Assembly (NCBI RefSeq): GCF_001412215.1
Contig: NZ_LLWP01000005.1
Location: forward strand, 372,001 to 436,000
Length of the DNA: 64,000 bases
Reading direction: 5' to 3'
From: Pedobacter sp. Hv1
Lineage (GTDB): Bacteria > Bacteroidota > Bacteroidia > Sphingobacteriales > Sphingobacteriaceae
In this document: positions 9,683-18,663 of the stretch, piece by piece
Layout: each line of letters opens with the position of its first letter
Numbering within the stretch: position 1 is the first letter of the stretch
Position numbers and translations under genes: made by a program
Notes under the pieces: generated by a model
Database searches by the model: none
The model's input: only the letters and a program-made list of their open reading frames with translations
Told to the model about the DNA's origin: nothing

Positions 9683-12142
9683 TTAATTGCCGCCTGCCCT
9701 ATTTTTGATATCGTCTGTTGCGGTATTTCTATTTCTGGCAGATTTGATACTCTGGTTACCAAAATTGTAACTTACACCAAATACTGCTCTCCTACTGATA
9801 TAATTATTCTGCACCTTTAAATTAACGTTCTGATATAGTAAGGTACCTTTCCAATAATTGGTCGCAAATATATCGTCAATATTTAAACGGAACTTTAATT
9901 TTTTAGCCAGTATACTTTTTTGCAGCCCCATATTTAACGCGTATTGGTAAATTGTAGTCCGCTCTAAACCCCTTACTTTTGGCGAGTTTAGCCAAAAACT
10001 GGTTTCTATGGTCCAATTGTCTGGCAATACCACAGTGCTACCGATATTAAAACTGTAAGCTACTTTTTGGAGCTGAAAAGGGGCACCAGCAATGTTGTCG
10101 TCATTAAATTTATTGAAATACAGATTAAAATTACTCTGTATGTTCCACCACTTGGCAAGTTTTACAGGAAAATATAGGTTGGCTGTATAGTTTTGACCAC
10201 TGCCAATATTGCCCTGCCCTACGGTTACAATTCTAGTGGTATCGTTCTGTGCGGTCTTACTATCCAAAATCATATCAGTAGTTTTGGAATAATTGAGTGA
10301 TAGGGAAATCCCATTATTGTAAATATAACTGATACCGAAGTTATTTGTAAACTGTGGTTTTAAGTAAGGATTACCCTGCTGTATGGTATAGGGATCCATA
10401 TAAAAATTAAATGGATTTAGCTGTTGGTAGTTTGGTCGATCGATACGTCGACCATAAGAATAGTTAATTTGATGCTTATCACTAATTTTCTGGCCTAAAA
10501 AAACTGTCGGAAATAAGGAGAGATAATCATTTGCAGCTATCGTGGCATTGGTAACCGAAGTACCTGTAGCATCGGTATATTCTGCCCTTAGCCCCACTTG
10601 CACTTGCCATTTCCCCCAGTCTTTTGATAAGTTGAGGTAAGCAGCGTGTATACTTTCTTTGTAAATAAACTGATTACTTTGTCCAGGTATGTTTTCCCAA
10701 TTGGCATTACGCAATCGGCTTGCTAAAAAGTCGTTATCGGTTTTTACATAACTGCTTTTTAGGCCTGCCTCAAAATTTAATGTTTTAGAGATAGGTAAGG
10801 TTAAATCGCCTTTTACCGCATAAATATCGATACCTGTTTTACTGTCATTCTTTAATATACGATTTGAATCGAGCACATTACTGGCGCTAAAGAACTTGGC
10901 ATCAAAATTCTCCAGCCCTTTGTAATCAAAACCCGAATAATCAACATCAAAATTTAAGCTAGCACCTTCTTTTTTTAATTCGTGCTTAAGGTTAAGGTTA
11001 ATGGTATAATTTTGATTAGGGGTATTGGCATCCGAATTTTGCACCAATGAATGACGACTGCTGTTACCATTTTTCACCTCGCCAATAAATGTTTGTGTAA
11101 AATTATCCAGTTTGCGAGTACTCGTACTGGCATCTAGCATCATCCCAATAGTGGTTTTTTCATTTACAAAATAATCTGCACCCAGTTTTCCAGCCAACCT
11201 TGATCCAGTATAGATCTTGTTAAAATTCTGATCAAACGTAGTCATCAATCCATTAGATGCCGTTGTTCTGTTGAGCAATAGGTTAGAGAAATTGTTGTTT
11301 TTTGAAGCATTAGCATTGGTATAAAAGTTCCACTTTGCCTCGCGGTGATTAAGGTTAAAGTTAAACTCTGTACCATAAATATTCTTTGGCAGGTCTGATT
11401 TAATGGCATTGCGATAGTTTGAAGAAATACTCCCATTAGTACCAAAAGTTTTATTCCTTTTCAGTTTGATATTGATGATACCCGCATTGCCAGAAGCATC
11501 ATACTTGGCCGATGGATTGGTAATGATCTCTATAGTGGCAATTTGACTGCTGCTCAAATTATTGAGAAAGGCATGCAGGTCTGGGCCAGAAAGAAAATTG
11601 TTCTTGCCATCAATCATCACGGTAATGCCGCTTTTATTGTTCAACAAAATCTGGTCGTTCTGTCTATCAATGGTTACCCCAGGCGCTTTTTCCAGCAGTT
11701 CTAATGCTGAGTTTCCGGTAGACATAATGCTGCTTTCTACATTCAGTACGGTTTTATCAATCCGATGTTCAACAAAGTTTTTCTTGTTTTCTACCACAAC
11801 TTCTTTCAATAACTTTACCGTACTTTCTAACCGAATAACCGGGAGTTGAACGGTTGAATTACCGACTGTAAATTTTGCCGTTCTCGCATTTTTATGCCCC
11901 ATTAAAGAAACAGAGAGTATATAATCTCCAGGTTTAACTTGTTCAAAAACAAAACCACCATTCACATCTGTTTCCATTCCCTTTACCAATGAAGTATCCG
12001 GAAAATTTAACAGTTTGATATACACATAGGCTATATCTTCATTCTTTTCATTGCTCACTTTCCCCGAAATCTTGCCAGAATTTTGGGCAAAAGAAGCCCC
12101 ATATGCCAAAAGGCATACAATTAACGTAAATAATTTTTTCAT
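9683..12142 (-). CDS. TonB-dependent receptor-like outer membrane protein
   Basis: An 819-residue protein with signal peptide MKKLFTLIVCLLAYGASFAQ. Residues ~22-105 are a carboxypeptidase-regulatory-like domain (GKISGKVSNEKNEDIAYVYI). A plug domain follows (ALELLEKAPGVTIDRQNDQI, then VMIDGKNNFLSGPDLHAFL and IATIEIITNPSAKYDASGNA). The rest is a long barrel of the 'outer membrane beta-barrel 3' type rather than a SusC-type receptor: no SusD neighbour and no SusC signature. The barrel ends at FGVSYNFGNQ and is followed by a ~20-residue hydrophilic tail. The ligand is unknown. Confidence 0.88.
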   Translation of the reverse strand: MKKLFTLIVCLLAYGASFAQNSGKISGKVSNEKNEDIAYVYIKLLNFPDTSLVKGMETDVNGGFVFEQVKPGDYILSVSLMGHKNARTAKFTVGNSTVQLPVIRLESTVKLLKEVVVENKKNFVEHRIDKTVLNVESSIMSTGNSALELLEKAPGVTIDRQNDQILLNNKSGITVMIDGKNNFLSGPDLHAFLNNLSSSQIATIEIITNPSAKYDASGNAGIINIKLKRNKTFGTNGSISSNYRNAIKSDLPKNIYGTEFNFNLNHREAKWNFYTNANASKNNNFSNLLLNRTTASNGLMTTFDQNFNKIYTGSRLAGKLGADYFVNEKTTIGMMLDASTSTRKLDNFTQTFIGEVKNGNSSRHSLVQNSDANTPNQNYTINLNLKHELKKEGASLNFDVDYSGFDYKGLENFDAKFFSASNVLDSNRILKNDSKTGIDIYAVKGDLTLPISKTLNFEAGLKSSYVKTDNDFLASRLRNANWENIPGQSNQFIYKESIHAAYLNLSKDWGKWQVQVGLRAEYTDATGTSVTNATIAANDYLSLFPTVFLGQKISDKHQINYSYGRRIDRPNYQQLNPFNFYMDPYTIQQGNPYLKPQFTNNFGISYIYNNGISLSLNYSKTTDMILDSKTAQNDTTRIVTVGQGNIGSGQNYTANLYFPVKLAKWWNIQSNFNLYFNKFNDDNIAGAPFQLQKVAYSFNIGSTVVLPDNWTIETSFWLNSPKVRGLERTTIYQYALNMGLQKSILAKKLKFRLNIDDIFATNYWKGTLLYQNVNLKVQNNYISRRAVFGVSYNFGNQSIKSARNRNTATDDIKNRAGGN

Positions 12143-12235
12143 AATTTTCTTTTCTTAACTGGTAGGCTAGGCTACCATCAACGGATAATATATAGTGATA
12201 ATGAGCTATTATTGTTTACTTACAGGTTGCTCCTT

Positions 12236-13843
12236 TTATGGGTTATCTTGCTTGAACGGATCCAATTCGCTTTTACATTTTAAGCCATCTTCTGTCATGA
12301 TCCACTCTCTGTAAGGACTATCGTAGTTGTTGTCTGTATTACATGAATAATAGTAAAACTGTAAGTAGTTATAAATGTTGTTGTTCAACATTAGACGTGT
12401 TCCAACTGGCACTCTTAAAGTGATATGAACTTCTTGGTTTCTCCAAATGCTTTCTTTTTTGAGATCTAACCTAGGGCTAAGCGTAATCAAAGAATCTTTC
12501 TGAGTGTATCTGTAATTGATATTCTGTGCATTTCTTAAAGCAATCGGAAACGTTTTACCTTGCGATTCGTAGGTTTGAACCATGGTTGTTTTATGGTTAT
12601 CGCTTTTTAAGATTTCAATTCTCACGTTACGGGGCACTCTAAAAGGATGTTCATCTTCGTTATCAATAATTACACGATTGCCAAAATCCATTTCACTGAT
12701 TTGATAATTCAAACTATCTTGTTTGCTAAATGCCATGCTTTTATCTACATCAATTACATAAGTAGGATAGGCTTTAATCTCTGTGGTTTGTACCAATTCT
12801 GCATGTTCCTGAAACTCTGATGTAATTTTAGCTGCAAAATATACTGTAAAAGAAGCACCTATTAGCCAGATGATCAACAACGAGAAAGAAAGGGTTTTGT
12901 TAATGGCAGTTTTGTTAAAAGCAACTCTGATGGCAAATAACACCAATGCTAAAATTGGAATAAATACCACTACAAAAGCACCCAATACAATTTCATTTCT
13001 AAAACCTTCATTGATAATAGATAGCGGGAAATAGTTATAAGCATTTGAATCCCAGAAGCCTAAAAATGCAGCCAAACAGATAATTAGCCCAATTAACATT
13101 CCAAAGCCGCAAACAATAAAAGCACCTGCAATAATTTTCATGATAATGGTACCTGTGGCGCCCAAAAGTTTACCTATAGAATCTACCATCTCTGTAATAA
13201 AATTTCCAGAACGTTTTACCATTGGTCTAAACTGCTCATTTGCAGATTTCATGTTTTCTTTAAAAGCAGCAAGCTCTTCGTCGAAACTTCTTTTATACCC
13301 ATGAAGGTTGGTTGCCTCGCCCTTCATTTCCATCTTTTCAGATCTCGAAATCGCTCTTGGTGTGGCAATCCATAAAATGATATAGGCCAAAATTCCTGTT
13401 CCACCAATAAATGCCAATAAAAGGGCGATCAAGCGAACCCAACGGGTTTCGATATTGAGGTAGTGCCCCAAACCAGCACATACGCCCGCAATTGCTCCTT
13501 CGTCTGTATCGCGATACAATTTTTTGCCTGCGTCGAAATTTGTAAAATTGTTTGCTTTCGGTGCCTCTTCTTCCTCTTCAGATTGAAAGTCTTGAACACG
13601 TCCCATTTGCGCAATTACACCTTCAACATCTGTCAATTCGATCACTTGTTTTTGACCAGCTTGAAGAATTTCTGTAAACATTTCGGCAATGCGATTCTCG
13701 ATATCGGTTACAATTTCGAAATCATCTGCATTTTTAGCAAAATGTTGTTTAATCTCGTTCAGGTAGGTAGTCAGTACTTCGTATGCATCTTCTTCAATGT
13801 GGATGATCGAGTTACCTATATTTATGATGAGTGTCTTTTTCAT
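12236..13843 (-). CDS. PspC-domain multi-pass membrane protein
   Basis: A 535-residue inner membrane protein. The N-terminal ~90 residues are soluble (MKKTLIINIGNSIIHIEEDA). The PspC domain is at about 108-165 (LYRDTDEGAIAGVCAGLGHY, then ALLLAFIGGTGILAYIILWI). Three more hydrophobic segments follow (IMKIIAGAFIVCGFGMLIGL, IVLGAFVVVFIPILALVLFA, FSLLIIWLIGASFTVYFAAK). The C-terminal ~190 residues form a beta-rich soluble domain. PspC domains report envelope stress in the phage-shock system, but no pspA is nearby. The PadR gene ends 11 nt upstream on the same strand, so both are probably one operon under PadR control, a pairing that is common in this phylum. Confidence 0.9.
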   Translation of the reverse strand: MKKTLIINIGNSIIHIEEDAYEVLTTYLNEIKQHFAKNADDFEIVTDIENRIAEMFTEILQAGQKQVIELTDVEGVIAQMGRVQDFQSEEEEEAPKANNFTNFDAGKKLYRDTDEGAIAGVCAGLGHYLNIETRWVRLIALLLAFIGGTGILAYIILWIATPRAISRSEKMEMKGEATNLHGYKRSFDEELAAFKENMKSANEQFRPMVKRSGNFITEMVDSIGKLLGATGTIIMKIIAGAFIVCGFGMLIGLIICLAAFLGFWDSNAYNYFPLSIINEGFRNEIVLGAFVVVFIPILALVLFAIRVAFNKTAINKTLSFSLLIIWLIGASFTVYFAAKITSEFQEHAELVQTTEIKAYPTYVIDVDKSMAFSKQDSLNYQISEMDFGNRVIIDNEDEHPFRVPRNVRIEILKSDNHKTTMVQTYESQGKTFPIALRNAQNINYRYTQKDSLITLSPRLDLKKESIWRNQEVHITLRVPVGTRLMLNNNIYNYLQFYYYSCNTDNNYDSPYREWIMTEDGLKCKSELDPFKQDNP

Positions 13844-13854
13844 GTCTGTGTTGT

Positions 13855-14208
13855 TTAATTTTGAGAGTCTGATTGTTTTGGCGCTCCATTTTGTGAAGTA
13901 GTGATGGCATAAGCCAACTCTTGCCAGGTGTGGTCTAGTTGTTTTAAAATCTGTTTACCATCTTCTGTAAGCACATAATATTTACGTGGCGGACCAGAAG
14001 TAGACTCAACCCAGTTGTAACCTAACAATCCATTATTTTTTAAGCGGGTTAACAAAGGATACAAAGTTCCTTCAACTACCAATAGTTTGGCCTGCTTTAA
14101 TTCGGCGATAATATCTGAAGCGTAAATCTCTCCCCTCGATATAATTAAAAGCACACAATATTCAAGTATGCCTTTTCGCATTTGCGTTTGCGTATTTTCT
14201 GCTATCAT
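13855..14208 (-). CDS. PadR family transcriptional regulator
   Basis: A 117-residue winged-helix repressor (EYCVLLIISRGEIYASDII, then LLVVEGTLYPLLTRLKNNGL and GPPRKYYVLTEDGKQIL, the PadR signature). It is a short PadR without the long C-terminal dimerisation domain. A TATCTTTG -7 element on the minus strand (14213-14220) ends 4 nt before the ATG, implying a leaderless mRNA. It probably regulates itself and the downstream PspC gene. Confidence 0.93.
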   Translation of the reverse strand: MIAENTQTQMRKGILEYCVLLIISRGEIYASDIIAELKQAKLLVVEGTLYPLLTRLKNNGLLGYNWVESTSGPPRKYYVLTEDGKQILKQLDHTWQELAYAITTSQNGAPKQSDSQN

Positions 14209-14514
14209 AAAACAAAGATATATGTTTCATATAGTATTATGCAATACATAGTACTATAATTATTTTAATTTATTTTATAACTAACTGATAAACAGTTATA
14301 TAATTTTACATTATTTTTATCAAAATTTTAGATTAGCTACAAATAAGTAATTTAACAGCTCTATTAGCTTTGTTTTACACTAACTTTCCTCAAAAAAACT
14401 TCCAAATAAAATATCGAACTAAGATCTATTTTAACGTAATTTCAAAATAATATTTTAAGACTACTATTTCAGTAGTAATTATTTCATTACCTTTGCCCCT
14501 TCAAAAAAATATAA
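14209..14514. promoter_or_regulatory. Divergent promoter region, PadR operon and permease
   Basis: 306 bp without a gene. At the left is the leaderless-type minus-strand -7 element of padR (14213-14220). At the right is TACCTTTG (14488-14495), the -7 element of the permease gene, 19 nt before its ATG. A 6-bp inverted repeat ACTACT/AGTAGT with a 5-nt loop (14460-14475) overlaps the expected -33 region of the permease promoter and is a possible operator. The rest is AT-rich with nothing recognised. Confidence 0.6.
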
Positions 14515-15960
14515 ATGCTTAAAAAATCTATTGCCTTGATTAAAGCCGAGGCTGCCGAAAATTCGGAATCTTCTTTAAAAAGAAGTTTGGGTCCTTTCCA
14601 ATTGGTCTTGATTGGTGTAGGCCTAACTTTAGGAGCAGGCTTATTTTCAATTACTGGTTTGGCCGCAGCCAATTATGCAGGTCCAGGTGTAACCATCTCT
14701 TTTGTAATTGCAGCTTTAGGTTGTGGTTTTGCTGCCTTATGTTATGCCGAGTTTGCGTCTATGATTCCTGTAGCTGGCAGTGCCTATACGTATGCCTATG
14801 CTACCATGGGCGAGTGGTTTGCATGGATTATTGGTTGGGATTTGGTGCTCGAATATTCTGTGGGTTGCGCTACAGTGGCCATCAGTTGGTCGCAATATTT
14901 AACCAAATTTCTGGCATCTTACCATATCTTACTTCCAGCACAATTAACCATCTCTCCTTTCGAAACTGCTAAGTTAAGCGATGGCACTTTGGTGCATGGC
15001 TGGATCAATATCCCGGCTGCTTTAGTGGTGATATTGATGACATTAGTGGTAATTAGGGGTACAAAAGGATCGGCCATTGTCAATGCCATTATTGTATTTT
15101 TAAAGGTTGGCGTGGTCTTGATTTTTATCGCTTTGGGTTGGCATTATATTGATCCGGCCAATTACAAGCCATACATTCCTCAAAACACTGGCGAATTTGG
15201 TCATTTTGGTTGGAGTGGGGTATTGCGTGCGGCTGGCTTGGTGTTTTTTGTATTTATAGGTTTTGATGCGGTAGCTGCATCTGCACAAGAGACAAAAAAT
15301 CCAAAACGAGATTTACCAATAGGCATTATTGGTTCTTTATTGGTTTGTACCGTATTATTTGGCCTTTTTGCGCATGTAATGACTGGCTTGGCCAACTATA
15401 AAGATTTTGCCAATAGTGGCGCTCCAGTAGCCATTGCTATAGAAAAAACACCTTTCTCTTGGCTCAGTCAGGCCATTATCTTAGCCATTTTAATTGGTTA
15501 TACCTCAGTAATTCTAATTGACCTGATGGCACAATCGAGAATGTTCTATGCCATTAGTAAAGATGGTTTATTGCCAAAAATGTTTTCAGACCTACATCCA
15601 AAGTTTAAAACACCTTACAAATCAAATATCTTACTTTGTACATTTATTGGTTTATTTGCTGCTTTTGTACCTTTAAATGTAGTGGGCGAAATGACCAGTA
15701 TAGGTACGCTTTTAGCGTTTTTAATGGTTTGTGGTGGAATTCTGATTTTAAGGAAAACAGATCCAGATGCCGAAAGACCATTTAAAGTTCCATTGGTACC
15801 ACTCATTCCTATTTTAGGCATTTTGGTTTGTTTAACCATGATGGCCTTTATGCCTTGGGAAACCTGGTTGCGTTTATTTGTTTGGTTAGCATTGGGTATG
15901 GCCATCTATTACCTATATGGAAAAAAGAACAGTGTGTTGGGTAAATCGTTCAAGAAATAG
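14515..15960 (+). CDS. APC family amino acid permease
   Basis: A 481-residue transporter with about 12 membrane helices, of the cationic amino-acid transporter-like branch of the APC superfamily. GPFQLVLIGVGLTLGAGLFS is the unwound substrate-binding TM1 motif; VFFVFIGFDAVAASAQETKN is TM6 with the following conserved loop; FYAISKDGLLPKMFSDLHPK is the conserved TM8-9 loop. It mediates amino acid uptake or exchange across the inner membrane; the substrate is not deducible. It stands alone. Confidence 0.93.
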   Translation: MLKKSIALIKAEAAENSESSLKRSLGPFQLVLIGVGLTLGAGLFSITGLAAANYAGPGVTISFVIAALGCGFAALCYAEFASMIPVAGSAYTYAYATMGEWFAWIIGWDLVLEYSVGCATVAISWSQYLTKFLASYHILLPAQLTISPFETAKLSDGTLVHGWINIPAALVVILMTLVVIRGTKGSAIVNAIIVFLKVGVVLIFIALGWHYIDPANYKPYIPQNTGEFGHFGWSGVLRAAGLVFFVFIGFDAVAASAQETKNPKRDLPIGIIGSLLVCTVLFGLFAHVMTGLANYKDFANSGAPVAIAIEKTPFSWLSQAIILAILIGYTSVILIDLMAQSRMFYAISKDGLLPKMFSDLHPKFKTPYKSNILLCTFIGLFAAFVPLNVVGEMTSIGTLLAFLMVCGGILILRKTDPDAERPFKVPLVPLIPILGILVCLTMMAFMPWETWLRLFVWLALGMAIYYLYGKKNSVLGKSFKK

Positions 15961-16059
15961 TACAATTTATTTAGGATAAAACACGCCGTACTTTTAAAAA
16001 TAGGGTGCAAATCATTTTTTTCAACATTTTAACACACTAATGCTCATTGGCTTAAGATT

Positions 16060-16088
16060 TGTATAAGTTATAACATCTATCTTATACA
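16060..16088 (+). other. Inverted repeat upstream of a small ORF
   Basis: TGTATAAG and CTTATACA are perfect 8-bp arms separated by 13 nt, ending 7 nt before the ATG of the 51-residue ORF. It could be an operator or a leader hairpin. The rest of 15961-16095 shows nothing recognisable. Confidence 0.35.
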
Positions 16089-16095
16089 TCTACCT

Positions 16096-16251
16096 ATGAT
16101 TATTAAATTGCACAGCCCTTATACTTATGCAAGGCATAAAGAAGGAAAAGTAGTTAGCCCAGTATCACACAAAGACAGGGTAAATGCAGATCGTATAGTG
16201 ATGTTGATTTTACTGCTTATTGCCATTACAACAGCCATCATTTTTGCTTAG
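16096..16251 (+). CDS. Small single-pass membrane protein (51 aa)
   Basis: MIIKLHSPYTYARHKEGK starts a 51-residue ORF that ends in a hydrophobic helix (IVMLILLLIAITTAIIFA) reaching the stop, typical of a tail-anchored small membrane protein. It is too short for standard ORF cut-offs. Support: an ATG preceded by an inverted repeat, a plausible charged N-terminal half followed by one TM segment, and no overlap with another gene. Function unknown; it is convergent with the DACNV-type gene. Confidence 0.5.
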   Translation: MIIKLHSPYTYARHKEGKVVSPVSHKDRVNADRIVMLILLLIAITTAIIFA

Positions 16252-16278
16252 ATCTAGCTGGTTTTACGGATAAATAGC

Positions 16279-17421
16279 TTACAATAATAAAGTATCAATA
16301 CGATGCGCCTGCACCATATTTAAGGTTGGCGACCAACTGTAAATGGTAAAATGCCCATCTTGTGAGGCAACTAAAGCCAATGCATTTCTTTGATCAAAAA
16401 TAAACTGTGCTGCCGAAAGGTGTCTGGTACCTCCAGTTTTTGCTGGATGGATCACTTTGGCATCCCCTCCAGTAATGGGTTCAGAAAAAGACAATTCTTG
16501 AATGTGTGCACTGCTATTTGCCCTTCCGGTTTTAGCGCCAAAGGCCAAAAGTTCGTATTCATCAGTAATGATGGTTGCACCATCTATAGCCGTTAATCCA
16601 GCCAAATGATCTACTTCTCTTTTTAAGGCGCTTTGCCAAAAAATTTCACTTGCATCTGGTCTATCCTTCCTTACCAAATCTGCTAGCCCTTTAAAGGCTG
16701 GAGTTAAGGCATAACTAATGGGGTGGATAACTGATTGCTCCCAATCTTTGGTACCATGTGGCACTACCAATACTGCTCCGCCTCTACCATGTGCACGCAT
16801 AGATACCGCCAATTGAATTAGAATATTGGCCGAATCATTCCAATAAGAATGTGCAGTGAGGTCTAACAAAGACAACAACATAGTAGGGCAATCGGCACTT
16901 GCCGCACTTTTTTCTTCTACAATTTTAATCTGATCGCCTTTAAGCACAGCCACATTGGTATACTTACCAAAACCATAAATCCGACGGTGTTTGATGACCA
17001 ATAAGCCTGGCTCCGAAACATCTACTACAAAACAATAGTTAGGAATATTTAAGGTAGTTCCCCAAATATGGAGATTATACCCATCGTGCCACACCCCAAT
17101 ATGGATACCTCCACGTTCAACACCCGGAGCAAGCTTGGTTAAAACATTGGCATTTAAAGGTAAGGTTTGGTTAAAGAGTAAGGGTTTACCTGCCTGCTCT
17201 GGTGGTAAAAAAGCAATAGATATTTTAGGCGAATGACCTTCTTCCTTACGTAAGCTAGACCAAAAAGCAGCATCTAAAATAGCCTCAACTACCCTTGCAG
17301 GTGGCTGTGGAGCCAAATCTACTTCGCCCTTGGCATTGGCTTCTGCTAAATGTTTAGCAAAATGCGATTCTATTTTTTGAGCCACCAACTTAGCGGCTTG
17401 GTATGTTGCTCGGTTCACCAT
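16279..17421 (-). CDS. DisA_N-like (DACNV-type) putative nucleotide-cyclase/sensor protein
   Basis: A 380-residue cytoplasmic protein. The C-terminal ~110 residues keep the two diadenylate-cyclase landmarks: DGA at 280-282 (LTAIDGATIITDEYELLAFG) and the RHxSAA motif at 333-338 (GGTRHLSAAQFIFDQRNALA), where DisA/CdaA have DGA and RHRAA. The ~270-residue N-terminal region (HIGVWHDGYNLHIWGTTL) matches my memory of the 'DACNV' sensor family described by comparative genomics, but I cannot confirm it here. It could make c-di-AMP or be a non-catalytic nucleotide sensor: the second Arg of RHR is replaced by Leu. There is no obvious operon partner. Confidence 0.7.
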   Translation of the reverse strand: MVNRATYQAAKLVAQKIESHFAKHLAEANAKGEVDLAPQPPARVVEAILDAAFWSSLRKEEGHSPKISIAFLPPEQAGKPLLFNQTLPLNANVLTKLAPGVERGGIHIGVWHDGYNLHIWGTTLNIPNYCFVVDVSEPGLLVIKHRRIYGFGKYTNVAVLKGDQIKIVEEKSAASADCPTMLLSLLDLTAHSYWNDSANILIQLAVSMRAHGRGGAVLVVPHGTKDWEQSVIHPISYALTPAFKGLADLVRKDRPDASEIFWQSALKREVDHLAGLTAIDGATIITDEYELLAFGAKTGRANSSAHIQELSFSEPITGGDAKVIHPAKTGGTRHLSAAQFIFDQRNALALVASQDGHFTIYSWSPTLNMVQAHRIDTLLL

Positions 17422-17555
17422 TTTACTAAGTTAAGTTTTTCTGTTTTTAGTTTGTTGCATCGCATGCACTGTTTACATTTTTTCGACTTTATTATTTTTA
17501 ACAGCTCGAAAAACATTACTTATCCTACATCAATAACCAGCATAAGAAAGGAGCC

Positions 17556-17563
17556 TATCTTTG
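17556..17563 (+). promoter_or_regulatory. -7 promoter element of the pirin gene
   Basis: TATCTTTG matches TAnnTTTG, 21 nt before the pirin ATG. Confidence 0.6.
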
Positions 17564-17584
17564 TATCAATAAATTATTACATTT

Positions 17585-18301
17585 ATGGCACAGACAGTAG
17601 TACACAAAGCCAACACCCGAGGGGTGGCAGATCATGGCTGGTTAAAAAGTTACCAGAGTTTCAGCTTTGCTGGATATTACAATCCAGAGCGAATTAATTT
17701 TGGGGCATTAAGAGTTTTAAACGACGACATTGTTACCGGAGGCATGGGCTTTGGCGAGCACCCTCATGACAACATGGAAATTATCTCTATTCCGTTAGAA
17801 GGAGAACTACAACATAAAGATAGCATGGGCAACACCGCCACCATTAAAGCTGGCGAGATACAGGTGATGAGTGCCGGAACTGGAATCTATCACTCAGAAT
17901 ATAATCCGGATGCGAGTAAACCTGCCAAGTTTTTACAGATCTGGTTGTTTCCAAATAAAAGAAATGTAACACCGAGATATGACCAGATTTTATTGGATGC
18001 AACTGAGCAAAAAAATGAATTTGTACAGATCTTATCACCAAATGCAGATGATGCAGGGGTATGGATTTATCAAGATGCTTGGTTCAATCTGGCGAAGTTT
18101 GATGCTGAAACCAGCAAAACCTATCAATTGCACAAAAAAGGCAATGGCGTTTACATCTTTGTACTTAAAGGAGAAGTAGAGGTTAATGGTCAAGTTTTAG
18201 AGACCCGTGATGGTTTTGGAATTTGGGAGACAGATTCGTTTGCGGTAAAAGCAATTACAGATGCTGAATTTTTATTGATGGAAGTTCCGATGGAATTTTA
18301 A
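17585..18301 (+). CDS. Pirin family protein (YhhW-like quercetinase type)
   Basis: A 238-residue bicupin. The metal ligands sit in the N-terminal cupin: GEHPHDNMEIISIPLEGEL supplies two His and GTGIYHSEY supplies a His, as in YhhW/pirin. SYQSFSFAGYYNPERINFGA is the conserved N-terminal pirin motif. Known members are iron proteins with quercetin 2,3-dioxygenase activity or regulatory roles; the physiological substrate is unclear. A receiver-like gene starts 9 nt downstream, suggesting co-transcription. Confidence 0.93.
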   Translation: MAQTVVHKANTRGVADHGWLKSYQSFSFAGYYNPERINFGALRVLNDDIVTGGMGFGEHPHDNMEIISIPLEGELQHKDSMGNTATIKAGEIQVMSAGTGIYHSEYNPDASKPAKFLQIWLFPNKRNVTPRYDQILLDATEQKNEFVQILSPNADDAGVWIYQDAWFNLAKFDAETSKTYQLHKKGNGVYIFVLKGEVEVNGQVLETRDGFGIWETDSFAVKAITDAEFLLMEVPMEF

Positions 18302-18310
18302 TTGAAGGCG

Positions 18311-18616
18311 ATGCAAGTAATAGAAATTCTGATTGTTGGCACCAACAAGCCAATTTTAGCCACCATAGAAAGGTTGATCAATAAAGAAGGTCAATGGGTG
18401 GCCACGCTTAGCTATTCGGTAAAAGAAGCAACTTCCATTTGTTTGGAAAAAGATTTTGGCCTTTTGTTAATTGGTGCAGGACTTGGGGAAGATGAAGAAG
18501 TAGCACTGAAACAACAAATTGCAATACTGAGGCCAAAACTGCCTGTAGTTAAACACTATGGCGGTGGTAGTGGACTGTTGTTTGCAGAAATCTATCAGGC
18601 ACTAGCTACTTCATAA
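18311..18616 (+). CDS. Degenerate receiver-like small protein
   Basis: 101 residues from the ATG at 18311 (MQVIEILIVGTNKPILATI). The alternation of strands and helices resembles a CheY fold: ILIVGTNKPIL where receivers have ILIVDDD, FGLLLIGAGL where the phosphoacceptor Asp would be, and LPVVKHYGGG near the final strand. The acidic pocket and the phosphoacceptor Asp are absent, so it is at best a pseudo-receiver. The assignment is from pattern only. It directly follows pirin and ends at a bidirectional terminator. Confidence 0.55.
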   Translation: MQVIEILIVGTNKPILATIERLINKEGQWVATLSYSVKEATSICLEKDFGLLLIGAGLGEDEEVALKQQIAILRPKLPVVKHYGGGSGLLFAEIYQALATS

Positions 18617-18648
18617 AAAAAGCTCCCAATAAAAATTGGGAGCTTTTT
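18617..18648. terminator. Bidirectional intrinsic terminator
   Basis: AAAAAGCTCCCAAT and ATTGGGAGCTTTTT form a perfect 14-bp stem with a 4-nt loop, with A/T tracts on both sides, between convergent genes. Confidence 0.95.
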
Positions 18649-18663
18649 ATTTTTTGGCCAAAT

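Noticed and set aside
13463..13858. A 131-residue plus-strand ORF
   Set aside because: It is the antisense shadow of the PspC gene, with Phe/Cys-rich composition typical of shadows.
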